Shown here: positions 52,526 through 62,207 of the stretch, one piece after another
Numbering within the stretch: position 1 is the first letter of the stretch
Layout of the letters: the number at the start of each line of letters is the position of its first letter
Origin: Coriobacteriaceae bacterium AF08-21
Lineage (GTDB): Bacteria; Actinomycetota; Coriobacteriia; Coriobacteriales; Coriobacteriaceae
DNA length: 64,000 bases
Assembly (NCBI GenBank): GCA_027687465.1
Contig: JAQCQR010000003.1
Coordinates: 1 to 64,000, forward strand
Direction of reading: 5' to 3'
The notes under the pieces: model-generated
Seen by the model: the letters and a program-made list of their open reading frames with translations, nothing else
What the model was told of the DNA's origin: nothing
Database searches by the model: none
Position numbers and translations under genes: made by a program

Positions 52526-54829
52526 TCACGGTCGCTGGCATCGCATCGCAAAACCATTCGCAGTCGGCGTGACGGTAATGTCGCCGTGTTCGATGGTACA
52601 CGCGAACACACCACCCGCTTCCTTCACGGCATCGATGCAGGCATCGGACGGATGGCCGTATCGATTTCCCTCACCGGCGCTTGCGAGGGAAAGCTCGGGC
52701 GTCAGAATGTCCAGCAACTCACCATCGACTGAAACCTTGGAGCCGTGATGCCCAAGTTTAAGGACATCGATGTCCCCCACCTCCTGCACGAATTCCCGCT
52801 CTTGGTCGAGCTCAGCATCACCGGTGAGAAGTATTCGCAGGCCCTTGCCTTCCTGAACATAAGAGAGCAGCAGGACAAGCGAGTCCTCATTTCCCTCGCC
52901 ATCCACGGACTCGAATGGCCACATCACGCGAGCGCAAAATGAGCCGATGTCGACCGTATCCCCACGACGCACCTGCCGATACTCCACGCCAGGTCGGTTC
53001 AATACCTCGGCAGGAGCATCCTCCAGCGCATCCGCCGCCACGGCAATCGTTCCGACCGAAAACTGTTCGAGCACGGCAGGCAAACCACCCCAGTGGTCCT
53101 CATCCCAATGCGTCACAAAGACGGCATCGATATGGTGCACGTTATTGCGAACCAACGCCGCAACCACACGCTCGTCGAGCCCGCAGTCGACGAGAGCTAC
53201 TGCGCCGCCTTGGCGGATAAGAATCGCATCGGCCTGGCCCACATCGAGCACCGTCACCGAAGGCGGAGCGAATCGATCCCAATAGACGTACGGAATCGCA
53301 GCCAAGAGCATCAGGCATGCAAGCCCCACCGCCATAGGACGTGCACGGGGACGCGGCCACCAGACCAGCAGAACCGCCAGAAAACACGGCACTAGGTAAA
53401 TCCACATGCTATCGGGCGGCACGCTCACGTATGCACCCGGCACGGCGGCAAACAGCTGCTCGAAGAACAGCGCGCAACGGGCGGCAATCATGGGCACAAC
53501 GAGCGCCCAAGTCCGCAACGGTCCCACGAGCGAAAAGGGAGCCAGCGCGATCGACACAGCGAGCAGAACGCTCACCACCGGACCGATGACCGCATTTGCC
53601 AACGGAGCAATGAGCGAGAATGTACCGAAGGCAGGAATGGTAATGGGAAGTGTCGCCAGTTGCGAGCACAGCGTGACGGAAAGCACGCTGGCAACGCCCG
53701 ATGGCACACCTAGCTCACCCAACGCGTAGGTCGCATAGGGACAAAAACACAGAATGGCTAAGACGCTGGCGCATGAAAGCTGAAAGCCCATCTCGAACAG
53801 CACCGTCGGCCGCAGTAGCACAAAGATGGACATGGTTACGAAGAGTGCCGAAAGGCCGTGCCGACGACGCCCCGCGCCGTTTACGACAAGCGTCACGAAC
53901 ACCATGCAGCACGCGCGCACGGCCGAGGGAGACGCGCCCGTAAAGGCAGCGTAGCCCACAAGCGTTATCGCCAATATCGCCCGCTGAAGACCACGTGAGC
54001 GCCGAGTCTTTTGCAATACACCCTCGATTACAAACCCCACGATAGCCAAATGGCTGCCCGAGACTGCGATAAGATGCGCCGTTCCCGTCACCGAAAACCA
54101 GTCGCCCGCCGGCTGGGCGCGCAGCTCGGCCGAACGACCGCAGACGACACCGGCTATGAGCGCACGCGCCGGGTCGGTCGCAGGCGCGATGGGCGCAAGC
54201 AGCCCATTTCGCAGCCGAAGCAGCGGCCTCGGAGAACCCTCATCGACCGACACAATCCGAACGGCTTTAACCTTGCGCACCTCGCCTCGAAGCACGCGCG
54301 ATCGTCCATACGCATCGTTCTCAAAACGTGACACGCGACCGATAACACGCACGTGCGCCCCGACCTTGAACTCACGGTCACACGATAGGCGAACCGTTGC
54401 CAAGTTCTTACCGTCCGAGCGTGCCTCGCAGGTATAGGAATACACGTCGTCATTTATGTATGGGTCACCCTGCACGACAAACTCGAGACTGCTTGCCGCT
54501 CGACCGTCGAGCGTCTTCGAGGCGTTGAGCGCACCCACGGCCCACCACGCCGAAACGACCGCACCCGCCACGAGACCGACGGACGCGGCATACAGCCACC
54601 GCTTCAAAGGGGCAAGCCTCGCACAAGAGTGAGCCAGCACAACGAAAACCGCTGCCGCAACGGGAATGGCCCATAGCGGCCCGACCGCCGTCGCCCGCCC
54701 CCTCAGCAGCGCATCAGCGGCTATGCTGAGCACCAGGGCGCAGCTCACGCACATGCCGGCACACAGGGCCATCGTCCACGGAATCAGGGGCCGCGGAGGC
54801 ATCACGTGCTCTCGCTCGGTCGCACTCAT
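52526..54829 (-). CDS. comEC: DNA uptake channel ComEC/Rec2
   Basis: 767 residues. N-terminal helices and OB-like domain (VRVIGRVSRFENDAYGRSRVLRGEV), the ComEC competence domain (HLIAVSGSHLAIVGFVIEG, GASPSAVRACCMVFV), many membrane helices, and a C-terminal metallo-beta-lactamase domain (VTVLDVGQADAILIRQGGAVALVDCG; HWDEDHWGGLP; LLLTGDAELDQEREF; LKLGHHGSKVSVD). Complete, so competence is possible though other com genes are not in the window. Start ATG 54829 overlaps comEA by 4 bases (ATGA); later ATG codons are possible. Confidence 0.93.
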   Translation of the reverse strand: MSATEREHVMPPRPLIPWTMALCAGMCVSCALVLSIAADALLRGRATAVGPLWAIPVAAAVFVVLAHSCARLAPLKRWLYAASVGLVAGAVVSAWWAVGALNASKTLDGRAASSLEFVVQGDPYINDDVYSYTCEARSDGKNLATVRLSCDREFKVGAHVRVIGRVSRFENDAYGRSRVLRGEVRKVKAVRIVSVDEGSPRPLLRLRNGLLAPIAPATDPARALIAGVVCGRSAELRAQPAGDWFSVTGTAHLIAVSGSHLAIVGFVIEGVLQKTRRSRGLQRAILAITLVGYAAFTGASPSAVRACCMVFVTLVVNGAGRRRHGLSALFVTMSIFVLLRPTVLFEMGFQLSCASVLAILCFCPYATYALGELGVPSGVASVLSVTLCSQLATLPITIPAFGTFSLIAPLANAVIGPVVSVLLAVSIALAPFSLVGPLRTWALVVPMIAARCALFFEQLFAAVPGAYVSVPPDSMWIYLVPCFLAVLLVWWPRPRARPMAVGLACLMLLAAIPYVYWDRFAPPSVTVLDVGQADAILIRQGGAVALVDCGLDERVVAALVRNNVHHIDAVFVTHWDEDHWGGLPAVLEQFSVGTIAVAADALEDAPAEVLNRPGVEYRQVRRGDTVDIGSFCARVMWPFESVDGEGNEDSLVLLLSYVQEGKGLRILLTGDAELDQEREFVQEVGDIDVLKLGHHGSKVSVDGELLDILTPELSLASAGEGNRYGHPSDACIDAVKEAGGVFACTIEHGDITVTPTANGFAMRCQRP

Positions 54830-55536
54830 ACGCAGATGCAATCTTTGATTTTGGCAAGCTTCTTCTCGCCGATTCCCGACACGCGCATGAGGTCATCGAC
54901 CGAGGTAAAAGCCCCGTTTTGCGTCCGCTCGTCGATAATCGATTGAGCCATAGAAGGCCCGATGCCCGAAAGCGTCTGCAGCTCCGCCGCACTTGCCGTA
55001 TTGATGTTCACGAGTCCCGACGAAGACCCCACACCAGAAGTCGCGGCGGCACCGCTTTCGCCCCCGCCGACCGCCGCAGCCGCTTGTTGCTCCCCCACCG
55101 CCGGAACATAGATCTTTTGTCCATCCGTGATCTTGGACGCGCGATTAAGCCCTGTCACATCCGCCTCGGCCGTAAGCCCTCCGGCGGCGTCGATCGCTTG
55201 GGATACCCGTGCTCCATCTTTGAGCCGGTAAACGCCAGGCCTCACAACGGCGCCATCAACATCGACGTACACCTCGGCAGCAGAAGAGCTCTTGTCAGAC
55301 GACTCATCGGCATCGTCAGGTGACGCATCCCCGGCCCCGCGCACATCCGAGGCGCCCGCCTCATCGCTACGTTCAAACGACACGTCGCTGGAGTGGCCAC
55401 CAAAACCTGCTATCGCCAAGCCGCTCGCGGCGGCAATGACAACCAGAATCGCCAGGACCATCGCCTTGTGGCCGAGCAGCTTTTCTGCCCAGCGGTCCAT
55501 CCGTTTAACCCGTTCGTGTTGCTCGCGCTGCGCCAT
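54826..55536 (-). CDS. comEA: DNA receptor ComEA
   Basis: 236 residues. One N-terminal membrane helix (AMVLAILVVIAAASGLAIAGF), an Asp/Ser-rich linker, SLBB domain (VYVDVDGAVVRPGVYRLKDGARVSQAIDAAGG), Ala/Gly linker, and two HhH motifs (NINTASAAELQTLSGIGPSMAQSIIDERTQNGAFTSVDDLMRVSGIGEKKLAKIK). It binds double-stranded DNA outside the membrane for ComEC. ATG 55536 after GGGAGGT. Overlaps comEC by 4 bases. Confidence 0.93.
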   Translation of the reverse strand: MAQREQHERVKRMDRWAEKLLGHKAMVLAILVVIAAASGLAIAGFGGHSSDVSFERSDEAGASDVRGAGDASPDDADESSDKSSSAAEVYVDVDGAVVRPGVYRLKDGARVSQAIDAAGGLTAEADVTGLNRASKITDGQKIYVPAVGEQQAAAAVGGGESGAAATSGVGSSSGLVNINTASAAELQTLSGIGPSMAQSIIDERTQNGAFTSVDDLMRVSGIGEKKLAKIKDCICV

Positions 55537-55707
55537 AGCAAACACCTCCCAACACCATCGTGTCAGGAAACGAACGCCGCAGCCTCCGCACGCCCACGCC
55601 GGTTTTCGCGGTCAAACCAAAAGTTAACCAAAACCTTGCGCAAATGTGCCCGTTTATTCAGGCACACGTCAGCAAATGAACACTTAGCCGCAAAATGCCC
55701 AGATAGC

Positions 55708-55740
55708 AAAAGACCGACGATGCAGGCGCATCGTCGGTCT
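55708..55740 (-). terminator. thiI terminator
   Basis: On the minus strand AGACCGACGATGC pairs with GCATCGTCGGTCT (13 bp, 4-base loop), followed by TTTTGC. It begins 11 bases after the thiI stop and ends the mihF-gmk-rpoZ-thiI run. Confidence 0.92.
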
Positions 55741-55750
55741 ATGCACAAAT

Positions 55751-56995
55751 TTACTCGTGATCTTGGTAAATCTCACGCGGAGCAAGCTCAGAATGTTTGC
55801 GTTTTAAGGTCTTAGGGGCCTTGTACGTGTTGCTCTCGAAGTCGATGTACTCGGTCTGCTTGAGCAGACGCTCAATCATCTCCTCATGATCAAACAGTTT
55901 CCAGGCCTCATGCACGGCATCGAGTTTAGCGTGCGTCTCGGGACGGCGCGGCATAAACAGCGTGCAGCAGTCGGGAGCGGCCTCAGTCGAGATATCGAAC
56001 GTACCGATCTCCTCGGCGCGTGCGATGATCTCCTGTTTGTCCGAACCGATGAGAGGACGGAACACGGGAATCTTCACGGCTTCGTTGACGGCCATGATGT
56101 TCTCAAGCGTTTGGGAGGCAACCTGCCCAAGCGATTCGCCCGTAACGATGGCCCTGGCACCCTCGATGTGTGCAATGCGCTCGGCAACCGAATACATAAT
56201 GCGGCGATACATGATCACGCGCAGGTTACTGGGACAGGTGACCGAAATCTCACGCTGGCAGTCGCCAAACGGCACCACGTACAGGCGGCCGATCTGGACA
56301 CCCGGCTCAAGCGCACGGATGATATCCTGCACCAAATACTCGCTCGTATCGGGCGTCTGCGGACGACCGGAGAAATGCACCGGCACGCAGACCGCGCCGC
56401 GACGCGCGAGCATCCAAGTCGCCACCGGAGAATCGATACCCGACGACAGCAGCGTCACGACCTTGCCGGCAGAACCCACCGGAAGGCCGCCAACGCCGCG
56501 CTCGGAGCGCGCATACACGTAAACGCTACCCTGGACCACCAGTACGTGCACCATTGCATCGGGGTCGTGCATCTGGACCTTTTTATCGGGAAACGCCTCA
56601 CACAGCACCTCGCCAACCTGTCGATTGATATCGATCGAGGTGAGCTCATAGTCAGTATTGGAGCGCTTGGCGTGCACCTTAAACGAATCGAAGGAACCAA
56701 ACTCGCGCAGCGCCTTCACAGCAGCGGCGCAGTACTCCTGCGGGTCGCGGTTGGTGTGATACGCCAAAGACACACGGGCAACGCCGGGGACGGTGCGGAT
56801 GACACGCGCCGCCTCGTCGGCCTGATGCTCGTTAAAGGTCACGAGGATATAACCGGAAATTCGAGACACGGCGTTCACGGAAAAGGCGGCCAAGGCCGCC
56901 TTGATGTTATCCATGAGGATATGCTCAAAATGTGCGCGGTTCTTGCCCTTCAGCCCAACCTCGTGATAGTGGACTAGGCAGACGCGAGCCGCCAT
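55751..56995 (-). CDS. thiI: tRNA 4-thiouridine synthetase ThiI
   Basis: 414 residues. NFLD/THUMP N-terminus (HYHEVGLKGKNRAHFEHILMDNIK), PP-loop SSGIDSPVATWMLARRGA, IVTGESLGQVASQTLENI, and a Cys-pair near DCCTLFMPRRPETHA. It thiolates tRNA U8 and may serve thiamine synthesis. The C-terminal rhodanese domain of the E. coli enzyme is missing, as in Bacillus, so sulfur must come from a partner such as a dedicated desulfurase. ATG directly follows the rpoZ stop. Confidence 0.93.
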   Translation of the reverse strand: MAARVCLVHYHEVGLKGKNRAHFEHILMDNIKAALAAFSVNAVSRISGYILVTFNEHQADEAARVIRTVPGVARVSLAYHTNRDPQEYCAAAVKALREFGSFDSFKVHAKRSNTDYELTSIDINRQVGEVLCEAFPDKKVQMHDPDAMVHVLVVQGSVYVYARSERGVGGLPVGSAGKVVTLLSSGIDSPVATWMLARRGAVCVPVHFSGRPQTPDTSEYLVQDIIRALEPGVQIGRLYVVPFGDCQREISVTCPSNLRVIMYRRIMYSVAERIAHIEGARAIVTGESLGQVASQTLENIMAVNEAVKIPVFRPLIGSDKQEIIARAEEIGTFDISTEAAPDCCTLFMPRRPETHAKLDAVHEAWKLFDHEEMIERLLKQTEYIDFESNTYKAPKTLKRKHSELAPREIYQDHE

Positions 56996-57277
56996 TTAGG
57001 CTTCAGCAACCTTGTGGCCGAGCGCCTTCTCGTAACGGGCCTCGTCGTAAGAGATGTCGCCGTCGACAATCTCGTCCATAGCCATCGAGATGGTATCGGC
57101 ACCGGAAAGCCCGATGGTGATGTCATCGACATCCTGGACGGCAAGCACGCGGTTGTGCTGGCCACGCAGCATGCTATTGATGTCGCAGGCGCGCTTGGAG
57201 GCAAGCGAAGCGAGCAGGAAGCGGTTGTGATCGGTCTTCTCCAGAAGATCGTCAATGCAAGGCTTTACAACGGACAC
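56996..57277 (-). CDS. rpoZ: RNA polymerase omega subunit
   Basis: 93 residues. CIDDLLEKTDHNRFLLASLASKRACDINSMLRGQ, with the conserved NRF...A.RA..IN pattern; DAMDEIVDGDISY-like C-terminus. It stabilises beta'. GTG start at 57277, 5 bases after gmk; TGAGGT is upstream. The gmk-rpoZ pairing is conserved across bacteria. Confidence 0.88.
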   Translation of the reverse strand: MSVVKPCIDDLLEKTDHNRFLLASLASKRACDINSMLRGQHNRVLAVQDVDDITIGLSGADTISMAMDEIVDGDISYDEARYEKALGHKVAEA

Positions 57278-57282
57278 GGACC

Positions 57283-57852
57283 TCAGATCCTTTCATGCAT
57301 ATCGAGAACGCGAACGAGCTCATCGGTCGCGCGGTCGAGATCGTCATTCACCACGACGTCGTCGTAGCGGTCGGCAAGGGCAAGCTCATCGGCGGCGTTT
57401 GCCATACGCAGCTCAATCGTCTCGGGCGTCTCGGTACCGCGACCGACTAGACGCTCGCGGAGCACCTCAAGCGAAGGCGGCTTGATAAAGATCAGCACGG
57501 CCTCGGGGAAACGCTCCTTCACCTGCAGGGCGCCCTGGACATCGATCTCCAAAATCAGAGACGAGCCCGAGGCGAGCTTGGATGTGACCTCGCTCACCAA
57601 CGTGCCGTAGCAGTTACCGTGGACCTCGGCCCACTCAACAAACTCACCGTTTGCCACGCGGCGGTCGAACTCCTCGCGCGTCAGAAAAAAGTAGTTGACG
57701 CCGTCGACCTCACCTTTGCGTGGTGCTCGCGTGGTAGCCGAAACCGTCAGACCCAGGTTCGAGCGGCGCTCGCGCACACGAGTGACGAGCGTACCCTTGC
57801 CTGCGCCTGACGGTCCAGAAATCACAAAGAGCTTGGAATCCTGAGCGCTCAC
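57283..57852 (-). CDS. gmk: Guanylate kinase
   Basis: 189 residues. P-loop VISGPSGAGKGTLV, VSATTRAPRKGEVDGVNYFF, EWAEVHGNCYGT and ILEIDVQGALQVK match Gmk, which makes GDP from GMP. GTG start at 57852 directly after the mihF stop (TAAGTG), which implies coupling. rpoZ follows. Confidence 0.96.
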   Translation of the reverse strand: MSAQDSKLFVISGPSGAGKGTLVTRVRERRSNLGLTVSATTRAPRKGEVDGVNYFFLTREEFDRRVANGEFVEWAEVHGNCYGTLVSEVTSKLASGSSLILEIDVQGALQVKERFPEAVLIFIKPPSLEVLRERLVGRGTETPETIELRMANAADELALADRYDDVVVNDDLDRATDELVRVLDMHERI

Positions 57853-58161
57853 TTATTTGGTCAGCTGCTCGAGGAGCTGCTCGCGCTGACGGACGCCGAG
57901 GCCCTGGACGCGACGGGTAGCGGAGATACCGAGCTCCTCCATGATCTTGGCGGCCTTGGCCTTGCCATAACCAGGGAGAGACTCGATGAGAGTGGAAACC
58001 TTCATGCGGGAAGCGATGGGGTCATCGGAGTTGAGCACGGATTCGAGGGACTTCTCGCCCTTCTTGATCTGCTCGCGAAGCTCAGCGCGGGCGTGACGTG
58101 CGGCAGCAGCCTTCTCAAGAGCCTGCTTGCGCTGCTCGTCGGTAAGCTGAGGGAGTGCCAT
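57853..58161 (-). CDS. mihF: Integration host factor MihF
   Basis: 102 residues. ALPQLTDEQRKQALEKAAAARHARAELREQIKKGEKSLESVLN, then a helix-two-turn-helix (MKVSTLIESLPGYGKAKAAKIMEELGISATRRVQGLG). This is actinobacterial IHF, a nucleoid protein, unrelated to HU/IHF of proteobacteria. ATG 58161 follows GGAGGT. The mihF-gmk-rpoZ order is an actinobacterial hallmark. Confidence 0.93.
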   Translation of the reverse strand: MALPQLTDEQRKQALEKAAAARHARAELREQIKKGEKSLESVLNSDDPIASRMKVSTLIESLPGYGKAKAAKIMEELGISATRRVQGLGVRQREQLLEQLTK

Positions 58162-58200
58162 TCGTACCTCCAAATAGTTGGGTTATATCTGATTCAATAA

Positions 58201-58237
58201 TTGGCATTTTAGCACGTAGAACGTACAAAATGCCCAA
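58201..58237. repeat. Quasi-palindrome upstream of mihF
   Basis: TTGGCATTTTAGCACGT and ACGTACAAAATGCCCAA are reverse complements apart from two positions, around an AGA loop (58201-58237). It lies between the pyr operon end and the mihF start and may be a terminator remnant or an operator. Confidence 0.5.
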
Positions 58238-58400
58238 TCGCGGCTCCATAGGTTAGACGATACCCGCAAAAAGTGCAATATACTGCGCCCAAAGTTAAGC
58301 CCCTGACCTGCGATTCCACACAAAGGATGGGAAAGTTTACGCAGGCACAGAGGCTATTTTGTGCTAATGAGACCCAAAAGTGGTGACTTAGGGGAATCTT

Positions 58401-59117
58401 TTACGCGACGTTTTCGACCAGCTCGGCGACGATGGCGTCAAAGGCGGCAACCGGATCGTCGGCACCGGTGATGGGACGGCCCACCACAATGTGGCTTGCG
58501 CCGCGCTCGATAGCCTGGGAGGGCGTCGCCACGCGGGACTGGTCACCAAGGGCGGCACCCACCGGACGCACACCCGGAGTCACGATCAGGGCATCAGGAC
58601 CCAGCAGCTCACGCATGTCGTGAGCCTCCATCGGTGAGCACACGATGCCATCGATGCCGTTGGCCTGAGCAAGCTTTGCCAAGCGGGCGGCCTCCTCGGC
58701 CACGGGCGACTCGACGCCGATCTCGCTCAAGGCATCCTGATTCATGCTCGTGAGCACGGTGATGGCGACGAGCTTGGCGCGGTCCTCACGCGCCTCCTCG
58801 GCACCCTCGCGGCAGGCAGCGAGCATAGCACCCGAGCCCAGGCCGTGGACCGAAAGCAGGTCGGCACCGGCAAGCGAGGCCGAGCGGGCAGCGCCGCGCA
58901 CCTGATGCGGAATGTCATGGAACTTAAGGTCGAGGAAGACCTTAAAGCCAAGGTCCTTAAAGGTCTTGACGATCTGGGGACCCTCAGCGTAATAGAGCGT
59001 CATGCCGACCTTGAGCCAGGCGGCATGGCCCGAAAGCTCGTGGGCGAGCTCGAGCGCGCGCTCACGGTCGCAGTCGAGGGCGACGATAACACGGTCGCGG
59101 GCATCATTCTCTAGCAT
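58401..59117 (-). CDS. pyrF: Orotidine 5'-phosphate decarboxylase
   Basis: 238 residues. VIVALDCDRERAL, the active-site DLKFHDIPHQV (Asp-x-Lys-x2-Asp), VTPGVRPVG and GRPITGADDP. Last step to UMP. It starts inside pyrD (7-base overlap). Last gene of the operon; no strong terminator follows directly. Confidence 0.96.
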   Translation of the reverse strand: MLENDARDRVIVALDCDRERALELAHELSGHAAWLKVGMTLYYAEGPQIVKTFKDLGFKVFLDLKFHDIPHQVRGAARSASLAGADLLSVHGLGSGAMLAACREGAEEAREDRAKLVAITVLTSMNQDALSEIGVESPVAEEAARLAKLAQANGIDGIVCSPMEAHDMRELLGPDALIVTPGVRPVGAALGDQSRVATPSQAIERGASHIVVGRPITGADDPVAAFDAIVAELVENVA

Positions 59118-60034
59118 TCGAAAGCACCCACCAGCTCGTTGATGTCATTTACGCCCTGGGACTCGGCCCAGGCCTCGAGCTCATGCGCGATCTTAAGCGA
59201 AGCACACGGATCGACGAAGTTGGCCATGCCGACCGACACGCAGGTGGCGCCGGCCAGGATAAACTCAGCCGCATCCTCGCCAGTCATGACACCGCCGACA
59301 CCATTGATGGGGATATCGACGGCCTGGGCAACCTCCCAGACCATGCGCACGGCGATGTGGTGGCACAGCGGGCCCGAAAGGCCGCCCTTGGGCTTGGCCA
59401 CGCGGGACTTGCGGGTGTGGACGTCGATGGCCATGCCCTGGATGGAGTTGATGACCGAAAGGCCGTCGGCGCCGGCAGCCTCGAGGGCCTTGGCGATCTC
59501 GGCGACGTTGACCGGCGCCATCTTCACGAACAGCGGCTTATCGGTCACCTTGCGGCAGGCAGTCATAACGGAAGAGGCGCCCTCGGGCGTGGAGCCCATG
59601 GCGGCACCGCCGGCGGCGATATTAGGGCAGCTCACGTTGATCTCGTAGCCGGCAGCCCAGGGGCACAGCTCGACATACATCTCGAGTGCGCGGACAAACT
59701 CGTCAACGGAGTGACCGGCAACCTGACAGATGACCTGGCAACCGTCCTTGGACAGCTGTTCGAGCCACGGACCGGACTCGCGGGCAAAGGCGGCCACGCC
59801 GGGGTTCTGAAGACCCACGGAGTTAATCATACCGCCGGGAATCTCGGCCATGCGGGGCGCGGGATTGCCGGGCCAGGGCTCGGCAGCGCAACCCTTGGTG
59901 GTGATGGCGCCCAGCTGGGAAACATCAAAGAAGTTCTGGAACTGCCAACCGTAGCCAAAGGTACCGGCTGCGGTGTTAATGGGGTTCTGCATCTTGACGC
60001 CGCCGAAATCGACGGCCATGTTCACGGTACCCAC
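59111..60034 (-). CDS. pyrD: Dihydroorotate dehydrogenase B, catalytic subunit
   Basis: 307 residues. MAVDFGGVKMQNPINTAAGTFGYGWQ, GITTKGC-type loop, INSVGLQNPG, EINVSCPN with the class 1 catalytic Cys, FVKMAPV, INSIQGMAIDV and GVGGVMTGEDAAEF. It oxidises dihydroorotate and passes electrons to PyrK. Start: GTG at 60034, one base into pyrK's stop; ATG 60019 is an alternative. Residues upstream of 60034 in the same frame are pyrK antisense-phase noise. Confidence 0.93.
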   Translation of the reverse strand: MGTVNMAVDFGGVKMQNPINTAAGTFGYGWQFQNFFDVSQLGAITTKGCAAEPWPGNPAPRMAEIPGGMINSVGLQNPGVAAFARESGPWLEQLSKDGCQVICQVAGHSVDEFVRALEMYVELCPWAAGYEINVSCPNIAAGGAAMGSTPEGASSVMTACRKVTDKPLFVKMAPVNVAEIAKALEAAGADGLSVINSIQGMAIDVHTRKSRVAKPKGGLSGPLCHHIAVRMVWEVAQAVDIPINGVGGVMTGEDAAEFILAGATCVSVGMANFVDPCASLKIAHELEAWAESQGVNDINELVGAFEC

Positions 60035-60825
60035 TAGAAGACCACCACCTTGGAAGCATCGAACACGGGGCCGCACATGCAAGCACCCTTCATACCGTCG
60101 ACCGTCTCGACATTGCAGGTGTTGCAGGCGCCAAAGCCACAGCTCATCATGCGCTCGAGCGACACCTCGCAGTACACACCGGCCTCGGCGGCAGCGGCGG
60201 CGACCTTCTTCATCATGACGGCGGGGCCGCAGCTGGCGACGTAGTCGTAGCCGCCCTCTCCAAGCAGCTCGGCTGCCGGATCGGTGCAAAAACCGTGCGT
60301 GCCGAGAGAACCGTCGTCGGTGCACACGTTAACCGTGGCGCCCAGCGCACGGAACTCATCGACACCCACGACTTTGGAAGCGGTGCCAAAGCCCAGGCAC
60401 ACGTCCACATCAACACCCTGCTCGGCAAGCATACCGGCAAGACAAAGCACAGGCGGAACGCCGATACCACCAGCGACGAGCAAAGCCTTCCTGGTGCCCT
60501 CGGGTACCATCCAGCCACGGCCACCGGGGCCCAACAGGTTAGAGGTGGAGCCAGGGCCCATCTGGGACAAACGGCGGGTATCGTCGCCCACGACGGCGTA
60601 CCACAGCTCGACGGTGCCGGCCTGGGCGTCGGCGCGATAGAAGCTCAGGGGCACGCGAAGCAGCGAGGAGGCATCGCCGGGCACGGCAATGTTCACAAAC
60701 TGACCGGGCTTGAGCGCACTTGCAAGCTTGGGGGCCGAGATGACGAGCGAGAAGATGCCGTCGGCGATCTCCTGGTTCGAGACGACCTCGAAGTCGTGCA
60801 TGCGTGCAGTGGAAGGTGTGGGCAT
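60034..60825 (-). CDS. pyrK: Dihydroorotate dehydrogenase B, electron transfer subunit
   Basis: 263 residues. Flavin fold with LRVPLSFYRAD and GGIGVPPVLCLA, then the [2Fe-2S] Cys set CGFGACNTC ... MKGACMCGPVF. It links PyrD to NAD. The start ATG at 60825 has GGAGCGTCT upstream and lies 92 bases after pyrC. Confidence 0.94.
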   Translation of the reverse strand: MPTPSTARMHDFEVVSNQEIADGIFSLVISAPKLASALKPGQFVNIAVPGDASSLLRVPLSFYRADAQAGTVELWYAVVGDDTRRLSQMGPGSTSNLLGPGGRGWMVPEGTRKALLVAGGIGVPPVLCLAGMLAEQGVDVDVCLGFGTASKVVGVDEFRALGATVNVCTDDGSLGTHGFCTDPAAELLGEGGYDYVASCGPAVMMKKVAAAAAEAGVYCEVSLERMMSCGFGACNTCNVETVDGMKGACMCGPVFDASKVVVF

Positions 60826-60917
60826 AGACGCTCCAATCCCCCATGCGGTTGCATGGTTCAGGCGAACAGAAAGCGCGGCACCGCAAGGGCGCCGCGCACA
60901 AAAGCGATAAGGCTATG

Positions 60918-62207
60918 CTAGCAGATGCAGCCGTCGGCAAGCGTCTGTTTACCGCCGACAAATACATCGGTGGCACGACCGGTGAGCGTGCGGCCGGCAA
61001 AACCGGAGTTCTCGGCGCGCGACTCGTAACCGTCCTCGCCAACCGTCCAGGTTGCGGAGGGGTCGAACACGGTCAGGTCGGCGACAGAGCCCGCCTTGAC
61101 CTGAACCTGATCGAGGCCCAGAATCTCACGCGGCTTGATGGCCATGAGCTCGACCATGCGGCTCACGCTCATCTTGCCCGTGTTGACCAGCTCAGTGAGC
61201 ACGAGCGACAGCGAAGTCTCGAGGCCAATCATTCCAAAGGGCGCGAGCTCGAACTCGCGGGCCTTCTCCCACGGGGTGTGGGGAGCGTGGTCGGTAACGA
61301 TAGCGTCGACGGTACCGTCGATGACACCCTGACGGATGGCCTCGGCATCCTCGTCGGTGCGCAGCGGCGGATTGACCTTGAGCGAGGTGTTGTAGGTCTC
61401 GTCCAGGTCGTTCTCGGTCAAGAACATGTGGTGCGGGGTGGCCTCGCAGGTCACCTGGACACCGGCAGCCTTACCGGCACGCACGAGCTCCAGGCCATGA
61501 GCGGTGGAGATGTGCTGGATGTGCAGCTTGGCACCGGTCAGCTTGGCAATCTCGATGTCGCGGGCAATCTGAAGCTCCTCGCCGGCGGCCGGCCAACCCT
61601 CGAGGGCCAGACGGGTCGAGACCTTGCCCTCGTTGATCTGGCCGTGGCCGACCAGATCCTCGTCCTGGCAGTGGCTCATAAAGACCTTGCCGAACATCTT
61701 GCCGTAGTCCATGCAGCGACGGAGCATGCCCGCACCCTGCACGCCGCGACCGTCATCGGTGAAGGCGACGGCGCCGTGGGCGACCATATCGCCCATCTCG
61801 GACATAGCCTCGCCCTTAAGGCCGCGAGTCATAGCACCAGAAGGATAGACGCGGCAGTGGCCGACCTCGGCAGCGCGGGACTTGACGAACTCAACGACGG
61901 TTCCGTTATCGGTGACGGGATCGGTGTTGGGCATGGCGCACACGCCGGTGAAGCCGCCCTTGGCAGCAGCGCGGGTGCCGCTCTCGATGTCCTCTTTGAC
62001 CTCGTAGCCAGGCTCGCGAAGGTGAACGTGCATATCCACCAGGCCGGGGACGAGGTACTTGCCGGAAAGGTCGCGGACCTCGGCTCCCTCGACGGCGAGA
62101 TTCTCGCCGACCTCGGCGATCTTATCGCCGTCAATCAGGACGTCAACGACACCGTCAAGCTCGACGGACGGGTCGACGACGTGGGCATTCTTAAGAAGCA
62201 AGGCCAT
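60918..62207 (-). CDS. pyrC: Dihydroorotase
   Basis: 429 residues, amidohydrolase. VDMHVHLREPGYE (metal His pair), TGVCAMPNTDPVTDN, SHCQDEDL, IQHIST, ATPHHMFLTE and TDHAPHTPWEK. It cyclises carbamoyl aspartate. ATG 62207 has GGAGGT upstream and overlaps the pyrB end by 17 bases. Confidence 0.96.
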   Translation of the reverse strand: MALLLKNAHVVDPSVELDGVVDVLIDGDKIAEVGENLAVEGAEVRDLSGKYLVPGLVDMHVHLREPGYEVKEDIESGTRAAAKGGFTGVCAMPNTDPVTDNGTVVEFVKSRAAEVGHCRVYPSGAMTRGLKGEAMSEMGDMVAHGAVAFTDDGRGVQGAGMLRRCMDYGKMFGKVFMSHCQDEDLVGHGQINEGKVSTRLALEGWPAAGEELQIARDIEIAKLTGAKLHIQHISTAHGLELVRAGKAAGVQVTCEATPHHMFLTENDLDETYNTSLKVNPPLRTDEDAEAIRQGVIDGTVDAIVTDHAPHTPWEKAREFELAPFGMIGLETSLSLVLTELVNTGKMSVSRMVELMAIKPREILGLDQVQVKAGSVADLTVFDPSATWTVGEDGYESRAENSGFAGRTLTGRATDVFVGGKQTLADGCIC

